Source: Herbaspirillum sp. RTI4 (lineage in GTDB: Bacteria; Pseudomonadota; Gammaproteobacteria; Burkholderiales; Burkholderiaceae_D). From it: DNA of 64,000 nucleotides. A model generated the notes under the pieces. It made no database searches. It was not told the DNA's origin and was given only the letters and a program-made list of their open reading frames with translations. A program made the position numbers and the translations under genes. Positions 54,246-63,250 of this stretch are shown here, in pieces (position 1 is the first letter of the stretch; each line of letters starts with the position of its first letter). The DNA is taken from positions 434,001 to 498,000 of the forward strand of contig NZ_JAVIWQ010000002.1 of the NCBI RefSeq assembly GCF_034313965.1, given 5' to 3'.

Positions 54246-55057
54246 GCTCCTGAGGTGCGGGTCGATGCTGGGATAGACGCGGTTTCAGCGGCCTTGAGCC
54301 AGCCGAGACCGTCTTCGGTACGTCCGCGTGGGCGGTATTCACAGCCGATCCAGCCCTCGTATCCCATCTCGTCGAGCAAGCGGAACAGGTAGGCGTAATT
54401 GACTTCGCCATCGTCCGGTTCATTGCGACTGGGTACGCTGGCAATCTGGACGTGGCCGATGCCATCAAAGTGTTTCTTGAAGGTCGTGGCCAGATCGCCT
54501 TCCACGATTTGCGCATGGTAAAAATCCATTTGCACCAGGACGTTGGCTTCGCCGCCTTCTTCGCGCAAGGCATGTGCCTGCGCTTGTGAATTGAGGAAAT
54601 AGCCGGGCATGTCACGTCCATTGATGGGCTCCAGCAGCAGCTTTAAGCCATGCTTGCCGACTTCCTGCGCCGCATAGCGCATGTTGCGCAGATACACCTC
54701 GCGATAGACGGAGACCTCTGCACCGGCGGGAATCAGCCCGGCCATCATGTGCACGCGCGGCGTACCCATTGCCAGCGCGTAAGTAATGCCTTTAGCGACA
54801 CCGGCGCGGAATTCTTCTTCGCGACCTGGCAAGGCGGCAATGCCGCGTTCGCCGGCATCCCAATCGCCGGGCGGCAAATTGAACAGCACGTTTTGCAGCT
54901 GGTTTTCCTTCAACCAGCCGGCGACTTCTTGTGGCGAATGTGCGTAGGGAAACAGAAATTCAACGGCTTTGAAACCGGCCGCAGCGGCGGCAGCAAAGCG
55001 TTGCGGAAAGGCGACCTCGTTGAACATCATGCTCAGATTGGCAGCAAATTGTGGCAT
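54242..55057 (-). CDS. otnI: 2-oxo-tetronate isomerase
   Basis: TIM-barrel isomerase of the hydroxypyruvate isomerase family, here converting 2-oxo-tetronate to 3-oxo-tetronate. 271 residues. Starts MPQFAANLSMMFNEVAFPQRF and has LLLEPINGRDMPGYFLN (metal-binding Glu), VQMDFYHAQIVEGDL, IGHVQIASVPSRNEPDDGEVNY and IGCEYRPRG. Context with DenD, OtnC and OtnK supports the tetronate role over hydroxypyruvate. Confidence 0.93.
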   Translation of the reverse strand: MPQFAANLSMMFNEVAFPQRFAAAAAAGFKAVEFLFPYAHSPQEVAGWLKENQLQNVLFNLPPGDWDAGERGIAALPGREEEFRAGVAKGITYALAMGTPRVHMMAGLIPAGAEVSVYREVYLRNMRYAAQEVGKHGLKLLLEPINGRDMPGYFLNSQAQAHALREEGGEANVLVQMDFYHAQIVEGDLATTFKKHFDGIGHVQIASVPSRNEPDDGEVNYAYLFRLLDEMGYEGWIGCEYRPRGRTEDGLGWLKAAETASIPASTRTSGA

Positions 55058-55101
55058 GCAGTGTCTCCGTTTTTTATAAGGGGAAATGTGGAATAGGGCG
55101 G

Positions 55102-55764
55102 CTACAGGTCGAGGCCGAAGGTCGATTTGAGTTCATCGATCTGCGCCGCATCGAGCGGGCGGGTCGGCACATCGCGCAGCAGCAAAAATAGTTTGGCGGT
55201 TTCTTCCAGTTCTTCGGCGGCATACACGGCGGCTTCCAGCGTACTGCCCGAGACCACCGGGCCGTGATTGGCCAACAGTACCGCTGAGTGCTTACCGACC
55301 AACGCACCGATGGCGCCCGCCAGCGCCGGATCGCCCGGACGGTGGTAAGGCACCAGCGGCAGGCGTCCGATTTTCATGACGAAGTAGGGCGTCAGCGGCG
55401 GGATGCAATCCTCATGATTGAGTCCGCACATGCAGGAAACGGCAGCCGAATGGGTGGAATGCAAATGCACAATCGCTCCCGCGCCGCTACGCTGCTGATA
55501 CATGGCGTGGTGCAGGAAGGCTTCTTTCGACGGCGCTTCACCGCTGAGTAAACGACCTTCCCAATCCAGTTTGGACAAACGCGCCGGATCGAGTCGGCCC
55601 AGACTGGCGTTGGTCGGCGTGAGCAACCAGCCGTCATCGAGTCGCACGCTGAGATTGCCGCTGCTACCGGCCGTCAAGCCGCGTGCGAACAGGGAACTGC
55701 CGAATTCGACGATCTGCTCGCGCTGCCGCGCTTCTTCCGGATTGGCGTGGATGGCGGCGCTCAT
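55102..55764 (-). CDS. otnC: 3-oxo-tetronate 4-phosphate decarboxylase
   Basis: Class II aldolase family zinc enzyme releasing CO2 from 3-oxo-tetronate 4-phosphate to give dihydroxyacetone phosphate. 220 residues. GLTAGSSGNLSVRLDDGWLLTPT at the N-terminus, zinc His in VHLHSTHS, later HRPGDPAL and LLANHGPVVSGSTLEAAV. Its ATG overlaps the otnK stop by 4 bases. Confidence 0.93.
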   Translation of the reverse strand: MSAAIHANPEEARQREQIVEFGSSLFARGLTAGSSGNLSVRLDDGWLLTPTNASLGRLDPARLSKLDWEGRLLSGEAPSKEAFLHHAMYQQRSGAGAIVHLHSTHSAAVSCMCGLNHEDCIPPLTPYFVMKIGRLPLVPYHRPGDPALAGAIGALVGKHSAVLLANHGPVVSGSTLEAAVYAAEELEETAKLFLLLRDVPTRPLDAAQIDELKSTFGLDL

Positions 55765-57035
55765 GACAGGCGGCTCCAGGCTTTGAGGAAGAAATCCTCG
55801 CTACCGAAATTGCCTGACTTCAGCGCCAACGCCAGCGGTGATGTGCCGCCGGCCTGCAAGCCCACTGTCCAAGGCACGCCGGGATCGATTTCCGGCCCGA
55901 TATGCAAACCGGTCACGCCTAGCGCCTTGACCACCGCGCCGGAAGTTTCGCCACCGGCCACAATCAATTGACCGACGCCCATGCGCACCAAGCCCTGCGC
56001 AATTGCTGCCAGTGCTTCTTCCACCAGCAAACCAGCGCGCTCGACGCCCAGTTGCGTTTGTACGGCACGCACGGTTTCCGGTGTGGACGTGGCGTAGACC
56101 AGCACCGGCCCTTGTTCAATATGCTCTCTGGCCCAGTCAAGTGCGGCGGCGACGACTTCCACACCGCGTGCCAGTTCCAGCGCATCGACATGGAAGGAGG
56201 GCGCTTGCTCGCGCATGACGGCGACTTGTCTTTGCGTGGCAACCGAACAACTGCCGGCAATCACGGCACGCAAGCCGCCGGTGGCGGGCAATCGATCTGC
56301 CGCATCGTCGCGCTTGAGCAAGCCGCGACGACGGAAGTTTTCCGGTAATCCCAAGGCAATGCCCGAGCCGCCGGTAATCAGCGGCAAGTCGGCGCAGGCT
56401 TCGCCGATGGCTTCCAGATCCTGATTCGATACCGCATCCACGATGGCGAAGCGGCAACCCTGTGCGCGCAAGGCAGCGAAGCGTTCGCTGATGGCGGCGG
56501 CGCCTTGTTCGACCACGGTGTAATCGGCCAGGCCGACCGGGCTGCTGACTTGTTGCTGCAAGACGCGCACCAGACTGGCATCGGTCATCGGCGTGAGCGG
56601 ATGATTGCGCATACCGGATTCGCTGAGCAATTCATTGCCGACAAACAGATAGCCCTTGTAAATGGTGCGGCCGTTGGCAGGGAAGGCGGGACAGGCAATG
56701 GTGAAATCGGTCTCCAGCGCCTGCATCAAAGCCTCTGCCACAGGGCCGATGTTGCCGGTCGGTGTGGAGTCGAAGGTGGAGCAGTATTTGAAATAGAACT
56801 GCTTGCAACCGGCTTCTTGCAGATAGCGCAGTGCGGCCAGCGATTCGGCCACGGCGTCGGCGGCCGGATTGGTGCGCGACTTGAGGGCGATCACGACCGC
56901 GTCGATATCGTCAGGCAGCGGCTCGGTGGGGACACCGATCAATTGCACCGTGCGCATCCCGGCCTTGACCAGCATGCCGGCCAGATCGGTGCCGCCGGTG
57001 AAGTCGTCGGCAATGCATCCCAGTAATACTGTCAT
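55761..57035 (-). CDS. otnK: 3-oxo-tetronate kinase
   Basis: DUF1537-family kinase phosphorylating 3-oxo-tetronate at O4, 424 residues. N-terminal GCIADDFTGGTDLAGMLVKAGM (substrate site DDFTG), FKYCSTFDSTPTGNIGPV, CPAFPANGRTIYKGYLFV, PLITGGSGIALGLP and C-terminal nucleotide loop VAGGETSGAVVKALG. Ten bases after ltnD. Confidence 0.94.
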   Translation of the reverse strand: MTVLLGCIADDFTGGTDLAGMLVKAGMRTVQLIGVPTEPLPDDIDAVVIALKSRTNPAADAVAESLAALRYLQEAGCKQFYFKYCSTFDSTPTGNIGPVAEALMQALETDFTIACPAFPANGRTIYKGYLFVGNELLSESGMRNHPLTPMTDASLVRVLQQQVSSPVGLADYTVVEQGAAAISERFAALRAQGCRFAIVDAVSNQDLEAIGEACADLPLITGGSGIALGLPENFRRRGLLKRDDAADRLPATGGLRAVIAGSCSVATQRQVAVMREQAPSFHVDALELARGVEVVAAALDWAREHIEQGPVLVYATSTPETVRAVQTQLGVERAGLLVEEALAAIAQGLVRMGVGQLIVAGGETSGAVVKALGVTGLHIGPEIDPGVPWTVGLQAGGTSPLALALKSGNFGSEDFFLKAWSRLS

Positions 57036-57045
57036 GCGGCTCTCC

Positions 57046-57951
57046 TCAATCTGCTTTAGCGGCGGGCAATGTGATGCCGGGGAATACTTTTACCACAGCC
57101 GAGTCGTCCTCGCCGCCATGTCCGGCAGCGGAAGCCTGCATGAACATCTGATGCGCGGTCGACGACAGCGGCAGGGGAAACACGCTTTTCTTGGCGTAAT
57201 CGAGCACGATGCCCAGATCCTTGACGAAAATATTGACCGCCGACAAGGGGGTGTAATCGCCCTTGAGGATATGCGGCACGCGGTTCTGGAACATCCACGA
57301 ACTTCCGGCGCTGTTGGAAATGACTTCATACAGCGCATCGGGATCGCAACCGGCCCGCAGACCGAGCGCCATCGCTTCTGCCGCTGCGGCGATATGCACG
57401 CCGGCCAGCAACTGATTAATCATTTTGACTTTCGAGCCTTGCCCCGGCGCATCGCCCAGACGATAGAGATTGGCGCAAATGGCGTCGAACAGTTTTTCGC
57501 ACACGGCGAAGGTAGCCGGATCGCCCGAAGCCATAACCGACATCTCGCCCGAAGCGGCCTTGGCCGCGCCACCTGAAATCGGCGCATCAAGAAAACGCAG
57601 TCCCAGCGCCAGCAAACGCGCGCCCAGCGCTTCGGCAAATTCAGGTGCGACGGTGGCGCTGGCAATCACGACGGAACCCGGCTTGAGGTGCGCCGCTGCG
57701 CCGTTTTCGCCGAACAGCACTTGCTCGGTCTGAACCGCATTGACGACCACGATCAGCAAGGCATCGACTTTGGTCGCCAGATCTGCCGGCGAGGTGGCGG
57801 CGTGTCCGCCGGCATCGACCAGGGCCTGCACCGCTTCTGGTCGCACGTCGCAGACATGCACTTCCAGACCGGCGCGCACCAGCGATCGCGCCATCCCCAT
57901 GCCCATTGCGCCCAGGCCAACTACGCCGATCTTATTGATTTGTTGCGTCAT
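57046..57951 (-). CDS. ltnD: L-threonate dehydrogenase
   Basis: Beta-hydroxyacid dehydrogenase family, NAD-dependent oxidation of L-threonate to 2-oxo-tetronate. 301 residues. Rossmann GVVGLGAMGMGMARSLVRAG, substrate loop DAPISGGAAKAASGEMSVMASG, catalytic Lys in GQGSKVKMINQLL, and KDLGIVLDYAKK. First enzyme gene after the transporter; with DenD it gives the pathway two entry points. Confidence 0.92.
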   Translation of the reverse strand: MTQQINKIGVVGLGAMGMGMARSLVRAGLEVHVCDVRPEAVQALVDAGGHAATSPADLATKVDALLIVVVNAVQTEQVLFGENGAAAHLKPGSVVIASATVAPEFAEALGARLLALGLRFLDAPISGGAAKAASGEMSVMASGDPATFAVCEKLFDAICANLYRLGDAPGQGSKVKMINQLLAGVHIAAAAEAMALGLRAGCDPDALYEVISNSAGSSWMFQNRVPHILKGDYTPLSAVNIFVKDLGIVLDYAKKSVFPLPLSSTAHQMFMQASAAGHGGEDDSAVVKVFPGITLPAAKAD

Positions 57952-57966
57952 TTTTTACTCCTGCAG

Positions 57967-58011
57967 ATGTTATTGAGAAAAATGTTATTGAGGAAAATGT
58001 TATTGAGACGG
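57967..58011. repeat. 15-bp tandem repeat, three units, before ltnD
   Basis: ATGTTATTGAGAAAA at 57967-57981, then copies at 57982-57996 and 57997-58011 differing at the last four to five bases. It lies 16 bases upstream of the ltnD start, between the MFS gene and ltnD, so it becomes part of the transcript just ahead of the ltnD ribosome site. Confidence 0.85.
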
Positions 58012-58110
58012 CAGACTGGCTCTGCCCGACATCGAAATAGGTGAATCAGCATAGGCGAATCAGCACAGCCCCTGAGCCTGTTACATAAAACCAACTCAGG
58101 GCAAAATTGA

Positions 58111-58153
58111 GGGCGGCGTGTTCACCGTCTATCTTTGGTGAGCATCGCCGCCC
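58111..58153 (-). terminator. GC-rich stem-loop between the MFS gene and ltnD
   Basis: GGGCGGCG (58111-58118) pairs with CGCCGCCC (58146-58153); inner TTCACC and GGTGA extend the stem across a small bulge. It lies 36 bases after the MFS stop. No U run on the minus strand, so more likely an RNA stabiliser or partial attenuator inside the operon than a full terminator. Confidence 0.45.
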
Positions 58154-58188
58154 CGATCTTACGTCGCTTCTTAGCTTACTCTGTGGTT

Positions 58189-59520
58189 TTAGCGATTGAC
58201 CAGCTTGGCCGGTACGCGCAGCACGACGATGGAACCCAGCACCAGCACCGCTGCCAGCACATACATGGCGATGTCGGTCGATTGCGTCATGTCCTTGATC
58301 GTCCCGATCAGATAAGGGCTGGCAAAACCGGCCAGGTTACCCACCGAATTAATCGCGGCGATCCCGGCAGCGGCAGCAACGCCGTTGAGGAAGGCCGTTG
58401 GCAAACTCCAGAACAGCGGTGCGGAAGCCAATACGCCTGCGGCGGCAATGGTCAGGCACAGGATGGCTACCTCGGTGTTGCTGGTGCCGGCCAGCGCGCT
58501 GCCAATCAATCCGGCTGCGCCCAACAGCATCGGCACGACCAGATGCCAGCGGCGTTCACGATGCTTGTCCGAACTGCGACCCAGCACCAACATGGCGATT
58601 ACCGCAGCCGAGTAGGGGATGGCGGTGAACAGGCCGATGTTGAACAAGCCCTTGACGCCAGCCGTCTTGATCAGTGTTGGCATCCAGAACGTCAGGCCGT
58701 ACTGGCCCATCACGCAGCAAAAATAGATGAAGGCCATGACCCATACGCGGCGATCGGCAAATACGGCACGCAAGGAAGGATGCGCAACCTTGGCCTTGTC
58801 GTCGCTTTCAATGCGTTCTTCCAGGAAGCGTTTTTCCGATTCCTTGAGCCATTTTGCCGAACGGATACCGTCATCCAGATACACCAGCACGATGAGGCCG
58901 AGCACAATTGCCGGCACCGCTTCGAGAATGAACATCCATTGCCAGCCAGTCCAGCCGTGTACGCCGGAAAAGGTTTCCATGATCCAGCCGGACAAGGGGC
59001 CGCCGATCACGCCCGCCAGAGGAATGGCCGTCATGAAAGTACACACCATGCGTGCGCGACGGGCGGCAGGGTACCAGTAGGTCAGATACAGAATGATGCC
59101 GGGAAAGAAACCCGCTTCGGCCAGACCCAGCAGGAATCGCATGACGTAGAAAGTGGTCGGTGTGCTGACAAACATGAAGGCACCCGACAAAACGGCCCAG
59201 GTCAGCATGATGCGGGCAATCCAGATCCGCGCGCCTACCCGGTGCAGGATGACGTTGCTTGGCACTTCAAACAGGAAATAACCGAGGAAAAACACCCCTG
59301 CGCCCAGTCCGAAGACGGTTTCGCTGAACTTCAGGTCGTTGAGCATTTGCAACTTGGCAAAGCCGACGTTGACGCGGTCCAGATAAGCGACGATGTAACA
59401 CAGCATCAAAAATGGCACGATGCGCCAGCTGACTTTCTTGTAAAGCGCCGCTTCGTCCACTTTCGCGAAACTCGCTGCAGCGCGGTCCGATCCGGCGGAC
59501 GGATGCTGGGAAGTCGACAT
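58189..59520 (-). CDS. MFS transporter, anion:cation symporter family (sugar acid importer)
   Basis: Proton-coupled importer, 443 residues, 12 helices. ACS family pattern: RIVPFLMLCYIVAYLDRVNVGFAKL in helix 1, FEVPSNVILHRVGARIWIARIM, and RFLLGLAEAGFFPGIILYLTYWYP. Heading the tetronate operon and divergent from the GntR-type regulator, it very likely brings in threonate or erythronate. 237 bases to ltnD, filled by a stem-loop and a tandem repeat. Confidence 0.93.
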   Translation of the reverse strand: MSTSQHPSAGSDRAAASFAKVDEAALYKKVSWRIVPFLMLCYIVAYLDRVNVGFAKLQMLNDLKFSETVFGLGAGVFFLGYFLFEVPSNVILHRVGARIWIARIMLTWAVLSGAFMFVSTPTTFYVMRFLLGLAEAGFFPGIILYLTYWYPAARRARMVCTFMTAIPLAGVIGGPLSGWIMETFSGVHGWTGWQWMFILEAVPAIVLGLIVLVYLDDGIRSAKWLKESEKRFLEERIESDDKAKVAHPSLRAVFADRRVWVMAFIYFCCVMGQYGLTFWMPTLIKTAGVKGLFNIGLFTAIPYSAAVIAMLVLGRSSDKHRERRWHLVVPMLLGAAGLIGSALAGTSNTEVAILCLTIAAAGVLASAPLFWSLPTAFLNGVAAAAGIAAINSVGNLAGFASPYLIGTIKDMTQSTDIAMYVLAAVLVLGSIVVLRVPAKLVNR

Positions 59521-59645
59521 GATTTGTCTCCTGATAAGTTGTTTATAATTTGTCTGGCTGTATGTTATGTGTCCGAAATAAGCCTGTCAAGATGTATATC
59601 TGTCTACTTGCTGTCGTAAGATGTATCGTATTTATAAGCAATCTG

Positions 59646-59661
59646 GTGACATGCACATCAC
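59646..59661. promoter_or_regulatory. Imperfect palindrome, candidate GntR-type operator
   Basis: GTGACATGCACATCAC: perfect outer GTGA/TCAC and central TGCA, with two mismatched positions on each side. It lies between the divergent MFS and regulator genes, 34 bases before the regulator start. A related AGATGTAT motif occurs twice nearby (59590, 59620 region). Confidence 0.45.
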
Positions 59662-59694
59662 AAGCACACGCCTCTGTACGATAGAATCCCCCCT

Positions 59695-60543
59695 ATGAAA
59701 CAAGCCGCGATGAAGTTTTCTCTCCCCGACCTTGATACCGCTCCCGGCAGCTTTGCCAGCGGCACGCTGGCTTCGCGCGTCGCTGACAAGCTGTTGCGCC
59801 AAATCCGCAGCGACGGACTCAAGCCGGGTACGCGGCTGCCTTCGGAACAATCGATGGCGTCGCACTTCGGCGTCAGCCGCACTGTGGTGAGAGAAGCGAT
59901 TGCCTTGCTCAAGGCCGACGGCATCCTCAGCGCGCGCAAGGGCAGTGGCACATTCTTTTGTCAGACGGAAAGCAATGCTGCCGATAGGGAAAATTCAGGC
60001 GATGCGCTGACTGAACAATCGGTGCAGTCGCTGCTCAATCTGATTGAAGTGCGACGCGGGCTGGAATCCGAAACCGCCGCGCTGGCCGCAGTACGACGTA
60101 CTCCCGGACAACTGGCCGAAATCGAACACGCGCTGCGCCGCATCGAAGAAGCCGTCGCTACGGGTGTGAGCGGGGTCGAAGAAGACGTGCATTTCCATCT
60201 CAGCATTGCCGAAGCGACTGGCAATCCTTACTGGGTCAAATTCCTCGGCATGTTCGGGCACGCAACCCGCTCGGCCATCAAGGTGACTCGCGCCAATGAA
60301 GCACGACGCGAAGATTTCTCGCGTCAGGTGCGGTCAGAGCATGAAAAAATCGTCAGCGCCATTGCCGCCGGCGATCCCGAACAGGCGCGTCTGGCCGCCG
60401 CTGAACACATGCTGCAAGCGGCCGCCCGCGTGCGTCAGGCCGACCACGAATTCTGGCGCGGCGACGGCGGCGAGCTGGCGCGCAAGCTGGTGCAAGATTC
60501 CCTCATCTCGTCGGCCGGAAAAGTTTCGCCAGAAAAACCCTAA
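59695..60543 (+). CDS. FadR-subfamily GntR transcriptional regulator
   Basis: 282 residues. N-terminal winged HTH (about 22-90): LASRVADKLLRQIRSDGLKPGTRLPSEQSMASHFGVSRTVVREAIALL, then an FCD effector domain (about 105-255) with the metal-binding Asp and His residues (EEDVHFHLSIAEATGN, EHEKIVSAIAAGD). Divergent from the tetronate operon, so a likely repressor relieved by a tetronate. Start could also be the Met five codons in. Confidence 0.92.
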   Translation: MKQAAMKFSLPDLDTAPGSFASGTLASRVADKLLRQIRSDGLKPGTRLPSEQSMASHFGVSRTVVREAIALLKADGILSARKGSGTFFCQTESNAADRENSGDALTEQSVQSLLNLIEVRRGLESETAALAAVRRTPGQLAEIEHALRRIEEAVATGVSGVEEDVHFHLSIAEATGNPYWVKFLGMFGHATRSAIKVTRANEARREDFSRQVRSEHEKIVSAIAAGDPEQARLAAAEHMLQAAARVRQADHEFWRGDGGELARKLVQDSLISSAGKVSPEKP

Positions 60544-60771
60544 AAATAATTATATAAATGGAATAATTTCTGCTTTGCAAGGCTGGTGTAAATAACCCCG
60601 TATAAGCTTCAAGCTAAGATAGAATAAAGCTGTCGCTCATGAAGTATCCCGCGTATCGTACTCATTGCACTCTTCGAATAACGCGGCCTCTCCATCTGTG
60701 ATCCAGAAAAAATAATCGTGCCGTCTCACGCATGGCACCAGAGACAAGATGGGTCCTGAAAGGGAATTTTT

Positions 60772-62340
60772 ATGCAAAAGACTGCATTCCGCACCCTGTT
60801 GTCAGGCCTTCTCGCACTCGCCATCAGCGTGGCATTGGCCGCACTGATTCACCGCCTGGCAGAACATCCCCTCGCCCCCCTCCTTGTAACTGCCCTCTCT
60901 TCCGCCACCGGCCTGCTCGTGCTGACGCTGCTGCTGCGACCACGCGGCAAAGGTTCCGAAGCCCGACTTGCCGACATCGTCAGCCGACAACTCGACAGCG
61001 TCATGATCGGCTCGGCCGAGACAGCCTATTTCGTCGATTCGGTGAAGAAAAAAATCGACAAGGATGTCGAAACCACGAATGAAATCGCGATCAGTTCCGG
61101 TCATAGCGCCACTATGACCGCGCAAATCGCCGGCAATGCCGAGCAAGCCTCCCAGGTGGCCTCCGATGTACGCGACCACAGCGTGGAAGGCCGCGCCGCA
61201 GTCGATGAGGGTCTGACGCAAATCAACGATGCGCGCCAGGAAGCCCAGACGGCACTGACAATGATGAAAACGCTGCAAGAAAAATCGCGCAGCATCCACG
61301 GCTTTACCGAAGAAATCAATCAGATTTCTTCGCAAACTAATCTGCTGGCTCTGAATGCGGCGATTGAAGCGGCACGCGCGGGTGAATCGGGACGCGGTTT
61401 TGCCGTGGTGGCGCTGGAAGTGCGGCTACTGGCACAACGTACCAAGGAATCGTCCGACAATATCGGTGCCATGGTGCGCGAAATCAACGATCAGGCCGCA
61501 CGCGCCGCTGCCGGCATGAGCGCCCTGAGCGGCAAGGTGACGGACGCCGCCCAGAATGTAAAGCAGGTCCATGGGATTTTGAGTGACATCGAACGCAGCG
61601 CGACAGAATCCCAAACAGATATTCAGCAAATCGCCACCATCTCGCGCGAGCATGTGCAGACGACCCAACAAATCGCAGACGCCATTGCCCGTATCCGCGA
61701 CGGCATGCTCTCCACCGCAGCCGCGTTGCCGCTGGCCGCCAGCGCAGCAATGGCGCTGACCGAACGGGCCGAAGCACTGTTCGACGCCACCGTTCAGTTC
61801 AATGCCGCCTCATCGCACGATGCCATCCATGCGGTTGCCAAAGCTGCCGCACTGGCCGTGGGCAAATTATTTACCGAGGCCGTCGCACGCGGACAAATCA
61901 GCGAACAAGACCTGTTCGACAAGACTTACACGCCGATTCCACATACCAATCCACCCAAGCACAGCACCAGGTTCGACCAATTTACCGACCGCGTACTGCC
62001 CGACGTGCAAGAACAAGTTCTCGCGGACATGCCGCAGCTTGCCTATGCCGGCGCAGTAGATTTGAGGGGGTATTTTCCGACGCACAACGATAAATTCTGT
62101 CAGCCGCTCACCGGCGACTATGCGACCGATCTGGTCAACAATCGCACCAAGCGCATCTTCGACGACCGCACCGGTTCACGCTGCGGTTCCAACACCAAAC
62201 CCTTCCTGCTGCAAACCTACAAACGCGACACCGGCGAAGTCATGCATGACTTATCGGTACCGATCATGGTCTGCGGCAAGCACTGGGGTGGATTCCGTAT
62301 CGGCTACCGGTCGAGCGCGCCCGCGCATGCAGGCGAGTAA
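60772..62340 (+). CDS. Methyl-accepting chemotaxis protein with C-terminal sensor-like domain
   Basis: 522 residues. Two membrane helices (about 7-27 and 36-55) with only about 8 residues between, so no periplasmic sensor. Cytoplasmic methyl-helix bundle with the conserved hairpin [44 protein letters not shown] (about 181-224). Past the bundle, at about 345-512, is a globular domain with [57 protein letters not shown] and HWGGFRIGY, resembling a cache-type sensor. No CheR-binding pentapeptide at the end. AAAGGGAA before the ATG. Confidence 0.9.
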   Translation: MQKTAFRTLLSGLLALAISVALAALIHRLAEHPLAPLLVTALSSATGLLVLTLLLRPRGKGSEARLADIVSRQLDSVMIGSAETAYFVDSVKKKIDKDVETTNEIAISSGHSATMTAQIAGNAEQASQVASDVRDHSVEGRAAVDEGLTQINDARQEAQTALTMMKTLQEKSRSIHGFTEEINQISSQTNLLALNAAIEAARAGESGRGFAVVALEVRLLAQRTKESSDNIGAMVREINDQAARAAAGMSALSGKVTDAAQNVKQVHGILSDIERSATESQTDIQQIATISREHVQTTQQIADAIARIRDGMLSTAAALPLAASAAMALTERAEALFDATVQFNAASSHDAIHAVAKAAALAVGKLFTEAVARGQISEQDLFDKTYTPIPHTNPPKHSTRFDQFTDRVLPDVQEQVLADMPQLAYAGAVDLRGYFPTHNDKFCQPLTGDYATDLVNNRTKRIFDDRTGSRCGSNTKPFLLQTYKRDTGEVMHDLSVPIMVCGKHWGGFRIGYRSSAPAHAGE

Positions 62341-62352
62341 GCCGCTTATCTT

Positions 62353-63207
62353 TTACGCTAACAGGGCGCCAATGACGGTCTGACACACCGGACTGGCCTC
62401 ATCTGCCAGCGGCCACAGCACCGTGTAATGGTGAGTCGCCGGCACCACATGATGCGCAACGACTTGCGGCCAGCATTGGGCCATCACCGCAGCCTGCAAA
62501 TGGAACTGCGCCGTTTCTTGTTCACCGATGATGGTGTGAACTGGCGTCGTTCCCGGCCCGTCCAGAAGCACCGGGCTCAGATTGTCGGCACGCCGCGTAT
62601 CCAGCGTCAAGGCCTTGTTCAGTGAAGTCGGAATCAAGGGCGCGAGATCGAACACGCCGCTGACGGCGAATACGGCATGCACTGGATTTTCCACACGTTG
62701 CGCGGCCACGAGTGCGGCCAGATGACCGCCCGCAGAATGTCCCATCAAGGAAATCCGCGCCGGATCGATATCAAGCTCGCCGGCCATCCGCTCCACATAC
62801 GCAAGAAAAGCATGCACCTCATCGACCATCTGCTCCATCGGCGCCACCGGCGCAAGTGAATAATTCATGACCGCCACATGGATGCCGGCCCTGACATACG
62901 GCGCAGCAATAAATCCGATGTCGCTCTTGTCCCCGCCCTGCCAATAGCCGCCGTGAATGAACACCAGCAAAGGTCGGCCGTGGCCTGCGGCGCGATAAAA
63001 ATCAAACCGCTGAAGATCGGCGGAACCGTAGGCCACATCGGCGTCCGTCAGCATAGAACCGCGCAGCGCAGCCGACGCCTGCTGCCACTGCTGCAAAACC
63101 TGTGGAAAATCGGGGAAGGCCGCTTTCAGGTTGTAGCCGGCTTCACTTTCCTCCAGCGCACAAACCACACGGCAGGGTGAGGCGCTACGGTTCATTTCTT
63201 GTTTCAT
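62353..63207 (-). CDS. Alpha/beta hydrolase, kynurenine formamidase-like
   Basis: 284 residues from the ATG at 63207 (AAGGAC upstream; an upstream Met at 63258 would overlap livF). Oxyanion motif LLVFIHGGYWQGGDKSD, nucleophile Ser in SLMGHSAGGHLAALVA, acid and final His in the C-terminus (VVPATHHYTVLWPLAD). The HGGYW form and GHSAGG elbow occur in arylformamidase and hormone-sensitive lipase groups. Substrate unknown. Probably cotranscribed with livF, 43 bases upstream. Confidence 0.85.
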   Translation of the reverse strand: MKQEMNRSASPCRVVCALEESEAGYNLKAAFPDFPQVLQQWQQASAALRGSMLTDADVAYGSADLQRFDFYRAAGHGRPLLVFIHGGYWQGGDKSDIGFIAAPYVRAGIHVAVMNYSLAPVAPMEQMVDEVHAFLAYVERMAGELDIDPARISLMGHSAGGHLAALVAAQRVENPVHAVFAVSGVFDLAPLIPTSLNKALTLDTRRADNLSPVLLDGPGTTPVHTIIGEQETAQFHLQAAVMAQCWPQVVAHHVVPATHHYTVLWPLADEASPVCQTVIGALLA

Positions 63208-63250
63208 TGTCAGTCCTTGTGGTGGCGATGCGCCCCGGTTTGATATGGCG

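Noticed and set aside
58135-59619. 494-codon open frame on the plus strand
   Set aside because: Antisense to the MFS transporter; the transporter has a full family pattern.
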